Shown: piece by piece, positions 1 to 6,257 of the stretch
Numbering within the stretch: the stretch's first letter is position 1
How the letters are laid out: each line of letters opens with the position of its first letter
Assembly: GCA_021852095.1 (NCBI GenBank)
Contig: JAJZOC010000017.1
Span: 1-8,418 of the forward strand
DNA: 8,418 nucleotides
Source of the DNA: a bacterium
Lineage (GTDB): Bacteria; Patescibacteriota; Microgenomatia; Levybacterales; UBA12049
Direction: 5' to 3'
Made by a program: the position numbers and the translations under genes
The notes under the pieces: generated by a model
Told to the model about the DNA's origin: nothing
The model's input: only the letters and a program-made list of their open reading frames with translations
Databases searched by the model: none

Positions 1-43
1 TCATAAAGCATTGAGTCTGCATAATAGCAATTTTTCGTTTTTA

Positions 44-90
44 CTAAGGGGGACGTTTCTATTGTGCTAAAGGGGGACGTTTCTATTGTG
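44..90. repeat. Two tandem copies of a ~23-bp repeat, possible mobile-element end
   Basis: Two adjacent copies share the identical 19-mer GGGGGACGTTTCTATTGTG at 48-66 and 72-90, each preceded by CTAA or CTAAA, giving a period of about 24 bp. Short direct repeats of this size, starting with a G-run, resemble the multiple transposase-binding repeats found near the ends of some insertion sequences (the IS21 type is one example). No transposase is visible, so any element would have to lie left of the window. The repeat is seen directly; the mobile-element reading is inference. Confidence 0.6.
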
Positions 91-113
91 GTGTAATATA
101 AAAGAAGAAAGGG

Positions 114-143
114 TTGACGGAATGTTTAAAAAAGGATTATAAT
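114..143 (+). promoter_or_regulatory. Sigma70-type promoter of rny
   Basis: TTGACG at 114-119 and a perfect TATAAT at 138-143 are separated by 18 bp, which fits a housekeeping sigma-factor promoter. Transcription would begin near position 150, leaving a leader of about 29 nt before the rny ATG. It lies just downstream of the tandem repeats at 44-90. Confidence 0.8.
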
Positions 144-178
144 AAAAAGGATAAAGGGAAAATACTTATGAGAAGGAT

Positions 179-1438
179 ATGCCTAATACAGATTTAATTC
201 AACTTGAAAAAAAACTTCTTGAAAAAGAAGAAAAACTTGAGAAAGAAAAAGCAGAGCTTGTTAAACTTCGGGAACAGACGGATAACCTAAGAGAGGAATA
301 CCTTAAGCACTTAGAAACAATCTCCGGCGTTACCTACGAGGAAGCGAAAGATAAACTTCTGAATGAAGTTGAAGAAAAAGAAAAAGCCTCTATTGCAAAA
401 ATCATTAAAGAAAAAGAACAAGAAGCAAAACGAACTGCGGATAAAAAAGCACAAGAGATTTTAGTAGACGCAATGCGTCACGGCGCACTTAATTATATAG
501 CGGAGTACACGGTGTCTGTTGTAAAGATTGCCGACGAGGATATGAAAGGAAGAATAATAGGTAAAGAAGGTAGAAATATCCGAGCATTCGAACAAGCAAC
601 AGGAGTGGACATAGATTTAGACGAAGAAGGCATTATAAGGCTTTCTTCTTTTGATCAAGTACGTCGGGAAGTGGCAAGACGAGCTTTGGAAAAGCTTTTA
701 AAAGATACCCGAATACAGCCTTTTAGAATAGAAGAACTAGTTAATGAGACAAAACAGGAAGTAGAAAAAATCATGTTTGAGGAAGGAGAAAAATTAGCTC
801 ACGAAGTGGGGGTTTACAATCTATCTGCAGAAATATTGTCTTATTTAGGCAGATTTAAATTTAGAACTTCTTATGGCCAAAATCTTATCGTGCATACTTT
901 GGAAGAAACAAAAATAGGTATTCATATTGCTCAAGAGATTGGTGCGGATGTAGATATTGTTCGGTTAGGATGCTTGTTTCATGATATAGGTAAGGTAGTA
1001 GAAGGAGAAGGAAGTCATGTGAAACTTGGAGTTGACCTTTTAAAAAGATTCAATATGCCCATTAAAGTTATTAATTGTGTAGCAGAACATCACGAAGATA
1101 AACCATTTTCTTCTATAGAATCAATTATTGTTTATATCGCAGACAGCATATCGGGAGCTAGACCGGGAGCAAGATATGAAGATTATGAAGAATATGTAAA
1201 AAGATTAACGACAATGGAGGATATAGCCAAAAAATACGAAGGAGTAGCAGATGCATATGCTTTTGAAGCAGGAAGAGAATTAAGAGTTATAGTAAATCCT
1301 ACGACACTTGATGACGCGAGCACTATTTTGGTTGCCAAAAAGATCCAAGAAGAAGTCAGTAAATCGATGGCAGTTCCCGGCGAGGTAAAGGTAACAGCAA
1401 TTCGAGAATTCCGCACGGTAGCGAAAGAATCCGCGTAG
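179..1438 (+). CDS. rny: Ribonuclease Y, short form without membrane anchor
   Basis: RNase Y is an endoribonuclease that starts mRNA decay and is normally tethered to the inner face of the membrane. The 419-residue product has a charged Lys/Glu-rich coiled coil (about 5-95), a KH RNA-binding domain with the GRIIGKEGRNI loop (124-134), and an HD metal-dependent phosphohydrolase domain with H239, H268-D269 in FHDIGK, H304-H305 and D322 in ADS. The C-terminal part continues as typical RNase Y (ISGARPGARYEDYEEYVKRL and a VKVTAIRE end). About 150 residues follow the HD pair, as in the 520-residue Bacillus protein, so the roughly 100 missing residues are all N-terminal: the transmembrane helix and most of the coil are absent. 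The frame is open upstream only to a TAA at 152-154, with no other start. The ATG is preceded by AGAAGGA only 1 nt away, an unusually short spacing. HU follows 90 bp downstream. Confidence 0.93.
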   Translation: MPNTDLIQLEKKLLEKEEKLEKEKAELVKLREQTDNLREEYLKHLETISGVTYEEAKDKLLNEVEEKEKASIAKIIKEKEQEAKRTADKKAQEILVDAMRHGALNYIAEYTVSVVKIADEDMKGRIIGKEGRNIRAFEQATGVDIDLDEEGIIRLSSFDQVRREVARRALEKLLKDTRIQPFRIEELVNETKQEVEKIMFEEGEKLAHEVGVYNLSAEILSYLGRFKFRTSYGQNLIVHTLEETKIGIHIAQEIGADVDIVRLGCLFHDIGKVVEGEGSHVKLGVDLLKRFNMPIKVINCVAEHHEDKPFSSIESIIVYIADSISGARPGARYEDYEEYVKRLTTMEDIAKKYEGVADAYAFEAGRELRVIVNPTTLDDASTILVAKKIQEEVSKSMAVPGEVKVTAIREFRTVAKESA

Positions 1439-1461
1439 TCCTCTAAAAAAGTTTTTACTTC

Positions 1462-1491
1462 TTGACAAAATTGTTGTTTAGGTTGTATTGT
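1462..1491 (+). promoter_or_regulatory. Sigma70-type promoter of the HU gene
   Basis: A consensus TTGACA at 1462-1467 is followed, after 18 bp, by TATTGT at 1486-1491, with a TG dinucleotide at 1484-1485 directly before the -10 box. Transcription would start near 1498, giving a leader of about 30 nt that contains a perfect Shine-Dalgarno. HU is therefore probably transcribed independently of rny, although read-through from rny is likely because no convincing terminator separates them. Confidence 0.75.
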
Positions 1492-1513
1492 TAGTCTAAA
1501 CTATTTTTTGCCC

Positions 1514-1525
1514 AAAGGAGGTGAT
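1514..1525 (+). promoter_or_regulatory. Perfect Shine-Dalgarno that sets the HU start
   Basis: AAAGGAGGTGAT is a 12-nt match to the complement of the usual 16S rRNA 3' end, and its AGGAGG core ends 7 nt before the ATG at 1529. This decides the start: an in-frame TTG at 1508 lies upstream of the site and would make an N-terminal extension encoded by the Shine-Dalgarno itself. It also shows that this organism retains anti-Shine-Dalgarno initiation, although most other genes in the window lack such a site. Confidence 0.9.
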
Positions 1526-1528
1526 AAA

Positions 1529-1801
1529 ATGACCAAAAAAGATCTTATAGATTTAGTATCTAAGAAAGCAAATCTTACAACAAAGGCTTCTAGAGAGGCT
1601 GTTCAGGCATTTACGAACGGGGTTCGTGACTCTTTAAAACGCGGAGAAAAAGTCGTAATTACGGGTTTTGGAACATTCAGTATAAGGAAAAGAGCCGCCA
1701 GAACAGGAAGGAATCCAAAAACAGGAGATAAAATTACCATAGCGGCAAGAAAAGCTCCTGGTTTTAGTCCCGGAAAAACTCTTAAGAAAGCGGTAAGATA
1801 A
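1529..1801 (+). CDS. hup: HU-family nucleoid-associated DNA-binding protein
   Basis: HU proteins are small dimeric architectural proteins that bend and compact DNA in the nucleoid and assist replication, recombination and repair. The product is 90 residues, the standard HU length: an N-terminal helical dimerisation part (MTKKDLIDLVSKKANL onward), the conserved GFGTFSIRKRAAR segment (46-58), the beta arm RNPKTG (61-66) with proline at 63, the position whose intercalation kinks DNA, and the C-terminal PGFSPGKTLKKAV. The ATG at 1529 is chosen because a perfect ribosome binding site sits at ideal distance. Its own promoter and site predict high expression. IHF is less likely because of the HU-like length and tail, and only one subunit gene is present here. 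The stop codon is TAA, and the transporter gene begins 30 nt downstream. Confidence 0.95.
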   Translation: MTKKDLIDLVSKKANLTTKASREAVQAFTNGVRDSLKRGEKVVITGFGTFSIRKRAARTGRNPKTGDKITIAARKAPGFSPGKTLKKAVR

Positions 1802-1815
1802 AACCTTACAGGTTT

Positions 1816-1824
1816 TGCTATAAT
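1816..1824 (+). promoter_or_regulatory. Extended -10 promoter of the transporter, leaderless start predicted
   Basis: TGCTATAAT at 1816-1824 is a perfect extended -10 (TGn plus TATAAT) ending 7 nt before the ATG at 1832. Transcription would begin at or within a base of the ATG, so an mRNA from this promoter would have no leader. No Shine-Dalgarno precedes the ATG (the bases are ATTAACA). No good -35 is seen at 17-18 bp, which extended -10 promoters can tolerate. Read-through from the HU gene is also possible. Confidence 0.6.
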
Positions 1825-1831
1825 ATTAACA

Positions 1832-2917
1832 ATGACAATAAGATTAAGAACTGCTTTTTTCTTAATAGTCGGTTTTATTATTGTTTCGTTTTTATATATA
1901 GAACGCGCTATTTTAACGCCGTTTATTTTGGCTGGGATTTTTGCTTATTTGTTTAATCCTCTAGTGAGTTTTTTGTCTATTAAAATAAGATTGTCGCGTT
2001 TGATATCGGTAATACTACTTTATGCTGTCATTTTTCTTACTATAGCTTTTTTGGGTACTTTTATTAGCAGTCAAGCTATAAAAGAATCTTCGGAGTTAAG
2101 CATGTTTTCTCGACAGTTATTACTTAGTACAAAAGCACAGCTTAGCGCATCTCCGCCATGGGTCCAACAAAGCGTAAGCGAAACACTTTTGACTCTTCAA
2201 GGATCTAATTTATTTTCAACAAAGTCTATCTTTTATTTATTCCCTCAAGCGCTCTACAGGATATTTGGATTTATTGTTTTTATGTTTTCTTCTTTTTACT
2301 TTTTGAAAGACGGAAGACTTATGTTGGATACCATACTTAATCTAATTCCAAACAATTACAGAATTGAAGTAGAGATATTGCTTAAAAAAATTAATACAGC
2401 TCTTAATGGTTACTTACGGGGACAAATATTTTTAATATTTTTTGTTTCTTGCGTATTATTTATCGCATTGTCTATATTAGGTGTCCGTTTCGCGCTTTTG
2501 CTTGCTGTTTTTTCAGGATTCGCGGAGATAGTACCTATTATAGGTCCTATTATTGCAGCTTTAGTTGCTATTTTGGTAGTTCTTATAACAGGAAGCGTTA
2601 ATTTTTATCTAACACCTTTTACTGCTGCTTTAATTGTGGCTGGTATTTATTTCGTTGTACGTCAGTTTCAGGATTATCTTATTTCGCCTTATATTATGGG
2701 TAGAATAACGAAGCTTCATCCTCTTCTTATTCTTTTTGCCGTCTTTGCCGGTGATCATCTTTGGGGAATCCTTGGTTTAATTCTTGCTGTCCCCATAGCG
2801 GCAGTCATAAGAATTCTTCTTGAATTTTCTTTGGATAAAATCAACGAACAGGATTTGGATATTAAACATGATATGGGTTTAGAAAACCCAGGAAGAAATA
2901 AGCCGGATTCTGTTTAG
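1832..2917 (+). CDS. AI-2E/PerM-family transporter-like membrane protein
   Basis: The product is a 361-residue polytopic inner-membrane protein of the AI-2E transporter (PerM/YdiK-like) superfamily. Members include the TqsA exporter of autoinducer-2 and Na+/H+ antiporters, so the substrate cannot be assigned. About eight hydrophobic segments are visible: two near the N-terminus (about 6-23 and 27-49), one at 58-80, then a soluble, Ser-rich stretch (about 85-140), and further segments from about 144 to 330. Family signatures are LNGYLRGQ near 190, AEIVPIIGP (about 231-239), QDYLISPYIMG starting at Q280, and HPLLILFAVFAGDHLWGILGLILAVPIAAV. The last 40 or so residues are a charged, presumably cytoplasmic tail. 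The final ten codons or so are antisense to the 3' end of rnpB. No quorum-sensing gene is nearby, so an AI-2 role is not supported here. Confidence 0.9.
   Translation: MTIRLRTAFFLIVGFIIVSFLYIERAILTPFILAGIFAYLFNPLVSFLSIKIRLSRLISVILLYAVIFLTIAFLGTFISSQAIKESSELSMFSRQLLLSTKAQLSASPPWVQQSVSETLLTLQGSNLFSTKSIFYLFPQALYRIFGFIVFMFSSFYFLKDGRLMLDTILNLIPNNYRIEVEILLKKINTALNGYLRGQIFLIFFVSCVLFIALSILGVRFALLLAVFSGFAEIVPIIGPIIAALVAILVVLITGSVNFYLTPFTAALIVAGIYFVVRQFQDYLISPYIMGRITKLHPLLILFAVFAGDHLWGILGLILAVPIAAVIRILLEFSLDKINEQDLDIKHDMGLENPGRNKPDSV
2874..2890 (-). other. Perfect hairpin overlapping the 3' edge of rnpB
   Basis: TGGGTTT (2874-2880) and AAACCCA (2884-2890) form a 7-bp stem with a 3-nt loop, readable on either strand. 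On the rnpB strand it uses the last bases of the P1 3' arm, so it could compete with P1 or help define the processed 3' end. There is no following U-tract, so it is not a normal intrinsic terminator. It lies inside the transporter coding sequence. Confidence 0.4.
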
Positions 2918-3223
2918 TTTTGCAACTAGCCGCAATCTATCTAACGCCCTCAAACTTTGATACATAGGGTAAAACACCTTTAAACGTATCATTCGGAGGT
3001 TGCAGCAGGTAGGATTGGCCGTTTCACTCCCGCTCGTCTCTGTTCCTCTCAAATCTTGTCAATTCAAGATCTGTTTTTAGCACCATATACGGGTAAATGC
3101 TAAAACACCAGACGCGTTTTAACGCGTTCGGAGCTTTCGCCCCATCCCCGGTTTTACGCCTGTCCGGACTTTCCTCTCCCCTTCGCTCAAGGCTACTAAG
3201 GAGTAGCGGCACTCTTCCTGGGC
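2887..3223 (-). ncRNA. rnpB: RNase P RNA (catalytic subunit), about 337 nt
   Basis: RNase P RNA removes the 5' leader from pre-tRNAs. On the minus strand the conserved elements appear in the right order: GAGGAAAGTCCGGACAG (CR-I, around 3162-3176), a region of stable hairpins including the self-complementary ACGCGTTTTAACGCGT at 3112-3127, CAGAGACGAG followed by GTGAAACGGCCAATCC (3012-3027), and the diagnostic ACAGAATCCGGCTTA (CR-V, 2899-2913) that pairs back to form P4. The ends are set by a perfect 10-bp P1 stem: CCCAGGAAGA at the 5' end (3213-3222) with TCTTCCTGGG at the 3' end (2887-2896). The bacterial type A class is likely. The L15 region reads GGCCAAU where many bacteria have GGUAAA. 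The gene follows the helicase-nuclease in the same direction with its own extended -10 box. Its 3' 31 nt overlap the transporter's end on the opposite strand. No protein is encoded here. Confidence 0.96.
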
Positions 3224-3228
3224 ATCAT

Positions 3229-3237
3229 ATTTTACCA
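3229..3237 (-). promoter_or_regulatory. Extended -10 promoter of rnpB
   Basis: On the minus strand TGGTAAAAT (3237 down to 3229) is a TGn-extended -10 box. Counting 6-7 nt downstream puts the start at 3222-3223, exactly at the first bases of the P1 stem, which supports both calls. The -35 position holds only a T-rich stretch with no clear match. The core TTGTGGTAAAATA is identical to that of the helicase-nuclease promoter. Confidence 0.7.
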
Positions 3238-3285
3238 CAAAGCGCTTAAATAAAAAATCTATAAAATTTCTAGAATAATAGTGTT

Positions 3286-6192
3286 CTATACATTGCATAA
3301 GTCTTTAAATTCGCAGGTTTTGCAAAGCAAAGAGTGGCTGCATACAAAATTGCTCGTTTCAATTGTCTGCTTTTTTTTAAGTATTTCTTGCTTTGCTCTT
3401 TCGAGTTGTTCTTTTGTTCTTGTTGTTGTTAGTTTAGTTTTTGTTTCCAGGAAATGCAAAGACAAACGAATCTTTTCCGGCTCAACTCCTAACAAGCTCC
3501 CCTTGATCTCCGTTGCCGCCAGAGCATAAAAGGTAAGCTGAAGATTTTCTGCTAAACTTCTTTCTTCTGGCATATTACTGCCTGTTTTATAATCTATTAT
3601 TTCCAGTATATCTGCTGATTTATTTATTCTGTCTATTCGTCCTCCAACCTTTAACCATTCTTTGTCCTTTCTTACATAAAATTGAAAGGGTGTCTCAAGG
3701 GAAGTATTCTCTTCGAGAATACTCTCATTCAAGTTTTCTTTAAGATAATCCATGATTATTTTTTTTGCTTTTTCAAAGGCTTTTTCTTCCAATTGTTTAC
3801 TTTGGTAACCATCGTTGATCCAATTATTTTTTAACAAATCAATCATATGCTCTATCTTCGTATCTTTATTTTTAATAAAAGATTGATAAAAATCCCGCAG
3901 AGTAGCATGAACACTGATACCAAAACTTTGAGCGGAACTTGGCGGGGTTGGAATTTTTAAAAAGTATCTTAGTTTATAATGCAGGGGGCAGATCTCAAAG
4001 GTTTGAATTTGTGAGTAAGATAAATAAGTAATAGGCGGAATTTTAAATAAAGACTTCGGTTTATCCTCTTTTTTACTAAACGACCAGTCCAGAAGGGTTA
4101 ATTGTTTACTGTCTGAATTTCCCTTTTCTAAGGATTTCTTTATTTCCTCTTCCCCTAGTGCTTCATAAACAAAAGGAGATATTTTTTTCTCTCGTTTTCC
4201 TTCTCCATAATATTTAGCACCTGTTAAAAAAAGAAAATCACGTGCTCTGGTCATACCTACATAAAAAAGCCGTCTTTCTTCCTGAAGATGAAAGTCTCCA
4301 GATGGTAAAATTTCTTTTATAAGATCTGCGGGAACGGGAATTTGTTCATTCCTTTCTCGTGTTGGAAAACGCTGTGAAACCAAATTTACTAAAAAAACAA
4401 CCGGAAATTCAAGTCCTTTGCTTGAATGTATCGTTAATATATTAACGGCATTATTTTCTGCCCAGTCGTCGTTTGACACCAAAGGGCTTTCTCCCATATC
4501 TACAGCTAGGTCTATCCATTCGACAAGAGAAAAAACAGAAGCTTCCTTATGTTCTAATTCATAGGTTTTTAGTTTGCTAAAAAACTTTGCGACATTTTGC
4601 GCTTTTTCAAGATTTTCTTCTGTTTTTGCGCTTGAGTAGTAATTTAAAAGCCCACTGTCTGTAAAAAAGTAATAGAGAATTTGCCCCCCTGTTGTTTTTG
4701 ACACAAGGTTAAGGTGGCGCTTAATCATATCCGAAATATTTTTTAGTTTATTTTTGGCCTCTTCATTTAAAAACGGTATCTCACTAGCTGATATTGCTAT
4801 TTCCATGCTTTCGAAAAGGCTTACGTTTTTTCTTTTGCCAAAATTTAACAAGCTTGCTATCTCATAACCTTGAAGATTAAATATCGGCATTTGCAAAATT
4901 CTATACAAAGATACGCTGTCTTCTAAATTAGATAGTATCTTAAGGTAAGCTATTAAATCTTTTACTTCCTCTTTTTTAAAAAGCTGTCCTGGTCCTAAAA
5001 ATTGACAGGGAATGCCGTAATGCTCAAGTATTTGCATGAAAGGAGCGCTGTGATCATTTGCCCTAACAAGAATAGCAAAATCCTTAAATTTTAAGCCATT
5101 TTTTTTTATTAAGTCTTTAATTTTTTCAGTAACAAACTCTGCCTCTTTTTCAACCGACTCGCAGAAAGTAAATTCTATATCTTTTCCGGCTGTTTTTCTT
5201 TCCGATGTTAGTTTTTTATTTATATTTTCTCTTATCTCCAATCTGTCTGGATTATTATTCTGTATAAGAGCGTAAGATTTGTCTAAAATTTCTTTTGTTG
5301 ATCTATAATTTTTAGTAAGGGTTACTATTTTTGTCTTAGGAAACCGTTTTCTAAACTGTATCATGTTTGATATCGCCGCTCCTCGCCATCTGTATATAGC
5401 CTGATCGTCGTCTCCAACAACCATAATATTTTTCTTATCGCCAGCTAAGAGAATACTCAACTCATTTTGGGCAAAATTAGTGTCTTGAAATTCATCAACC
5501 AAAATATATTTAAATTGCTCCTGATATCTCTTTAAGACATTGGGTCTTTTTCTAAACAACAATAAAGTGTTAGCAATAAGATCGGAAAAATCCATTACTC
5601 CCTCTTTAAGTTTAAGCTCCTCGTATTTTTTGTAAGCATTTGCCAGCTCTAGATATTGTTTTTTTTCATCCCCATCCGACTTCTGGCTTTGAGCCCAAGC
5701 GAGATACTCATTTGGCGATACGTCTTCGTCCTTAAGTCTTGAAAAATGGTTTGTCATTCCCGTTAAAAATTTATTCGGGTTTCCCAAAGGAGAAAAATAA
5801 TCAAGGTTTAGACGATCGAGATTATTACGCAGAAAAAGAACGCTTTCCGACTGCGTAAGAAGGCTATAGGAGGGATTTAACCCAATATGTATGGCGTCGT
5901 TTTTTAAAATCCTTTCGCAAAATGCGTGAAAGGTGGAAATCCACATTTCTGTATATCCATAAGGCAAAGCGATATCCACCCGTTCTTCCATTTCCATTGC
6001 CGCTTTTTCCGTAAAGGTAAGGGCAAGTATTTGGTCTTGGGGAATTTTTCTCTCAAGCACCAGATATTTTATCTTTTCCGTTATAACCGTTGTTTTGCCT
6101 GTGCCAGCGCCAGCAATAACTAATAAAGGACCTTTGTCATATTTAATAGCTTCTATCTGTTGGGGATTAAGGGTCTTGCTATCTTGTGCCAT
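3286..6192 (-). CDS. UvrD/PcrA-type helicase fused to an Fe-S RecB-like nuclease
   Basis: The product is a 968-residue superfamily 1A DNA helicase with a C-terminal nuclease, probably acting in double-strand-break end processing or repair. Helicase motifs, in order: Q motif LNPQQIEAI (8-16), Walker A GAGTGKT (28-34, K33), LTFTEKAA (Ia), DEFQD (233-237, Walker B), VVGDDDQAIYRWRGA (III), LTKNYRST (IV), ILTIHSSKGLEFPVVF (V) and FYVGMTRARD (VI, arginines 649 and 651). The C-terminal part begins YLSYSQIQTFEICPLHY with C735, then G758 and H762 (GxxxH), D854 in GGRIDRI, and D867-Y-K869 in the EIIDYKTG motif, a complete PD-(D/E)XK active site. C957, C960 and C966 with C735 match the four-cysteine 4Fe-4S pattern of AddB/AdnA/Cas4-type nucleases. 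All key residues are present, so both activities are predicted. Unlike RecBCD or AddAB, no partner subunit is encoded beside it. It lies upstream of rnpB and divergent from the gene at 6469. Confidence 0.93.
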   Translation of the reverse strand: MAQDSKTLNPQQIEAIKYDKGPLLVIAGAGTGKTTVITEKIKYLVLERKIPQDQILALTFTEKAAMEMEERVDIALPYGYTEMWISTFHAFCERILKNDAIHIGLNPSYSLLTQSESVLFLRNNLDRLNLDYFSPLGNPNKFLTGMTNHFSRLKDEDVSPNEYLAWAQSQKSDGDEKKQYLELANAYKKYEELKLKEGVMDFSDLIANTLLLFRKRPNVLKRYQEQFKYILVDEFQDTNFAQNELSILLAGDKKNIMVVGDDDQAIYRWRGAAISNMIQFRKRFPKTKIVTLTKNYRSTKEILDKSYALIQNNNPDRLEIRENINKKLTSERKTAGKDIEFTFCESVEKEAEFVTEKIKDLIKKNGLKFKDFAILVRANDHSAPFMQILEHYGIPCQFLGPGQLFKKEEVKDLIAYLKILSNLEDSVSLYRILQMPIFNLQGYEIASLLNFGKRKNVSLFESMEIAISASEIPFLNEEAKNKLKNISDMIKRHLNLVSKTTGGQILYYFFTDSGLLNYYSSAKTEENLEKAQNVAKFFSKLKTYELEHKEASVFSLVEWIDLAVDMGESPLVSNDDWAENNAVNILTIHSSKGLEFPVVFLVNLVSQRFPTRERNEQIPVPADLIKEILPSGDFHLQEERRLFYVGMTRARDFLFLTGAKYYGEGKREKKISPFVYEALGEEEIKKSLEKGNSDSKQLTLLDWSFSKKEDKPKSLFKIPPITYLSYSQIQTFEICPLHYKLRYFLKIPTPPSSAQSFGISVHATLRDFYQSFIKNKDTKIEHMIDLLKNNWINDGYQSKQLEEKAFEKAKKIIMDYLKENLNESILEENTSLETPFQFYVRKDKEWLKVGGRIDRINKSADILEIIDYKTGSNMPEERSLAENLQLTFYALAATEIKGSLLGVEPEKIRLSLHFLETKTKLTTTRTKEQLERAKQEILKKKQTIETSNFVCSHSLLCKTCEFKDLCNV

Positions 6193-6198
6193 CTATCT

Positions 6199-6207
6199 AT
6201 TTTACCA
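6199..6207 (-). promoter_or_regulatory. Extended -10 promoter of the helicase-nuclease, leaderless start predicted
   Basis: On the minus strand TGGTAAAAT (6207 to 6199) is followed by only 6 nt (AGATAG) before the ATG, so transcription should start at the ATG. No Shine-Dalgarno is present. The best -35 candidate is TTAGAG about 16 bp upstream, which is weak. The 13-nt core TTGTGGTAAAATA is identical to that before rnpB. Confidence 0.65.
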
Positions 6208-6257
6208 CAATTGGGTTTGACTCTAACTTATCTTGGATCTCTCGATTACACCCGAGG

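Noticed and set aside
1440..1461. A-run/T-run (AAAAAAGTTTTT) after rny as a terminator
   Set aside because: It contains no GC stem, and simple A/T self-complementarity is expected in AT-rich spacers.
1508..1528. A TTG start giving a 97-residue HU with seven extra residues
   Set aside because: The extra codons cover the Shine-Dalgarno itself, and the ATG at 1529 yields the standard 90-residue HU with ideal spacing.
1800..1816. AAAACC/GGTTTT hairpin after HU as an intrinsic terminator
   Set aside because: The stem is only 6 bp, AT-rich and not followed by a T-run, and the downstream bases form the extended -10 of the next gene.
1832..2917. Quorum-sensing (AI-2) export role for the AI-2E family gene
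   Set aside because: The family is functionally broad and no luxS, lsr or sensor gene is present in the window.
3024..3212. A 62-codon minus-strand open frame over the rnpB region
   Set aside because: It lies wholly within the RNase P RNA gene, whose conserved core and P1 stem explain the sequence; the predicted peptide has no recognisable features.
3225..3285. Weak TAGAA/TTCTA hairpin downstream of the helicase-nuclease as a terminator
   Set aside because: The stem is five AT-rich pairs with a large loop; the T-rich run after it overlaps the rnpB promoter region. Co-transcription with rnpB remains possible.
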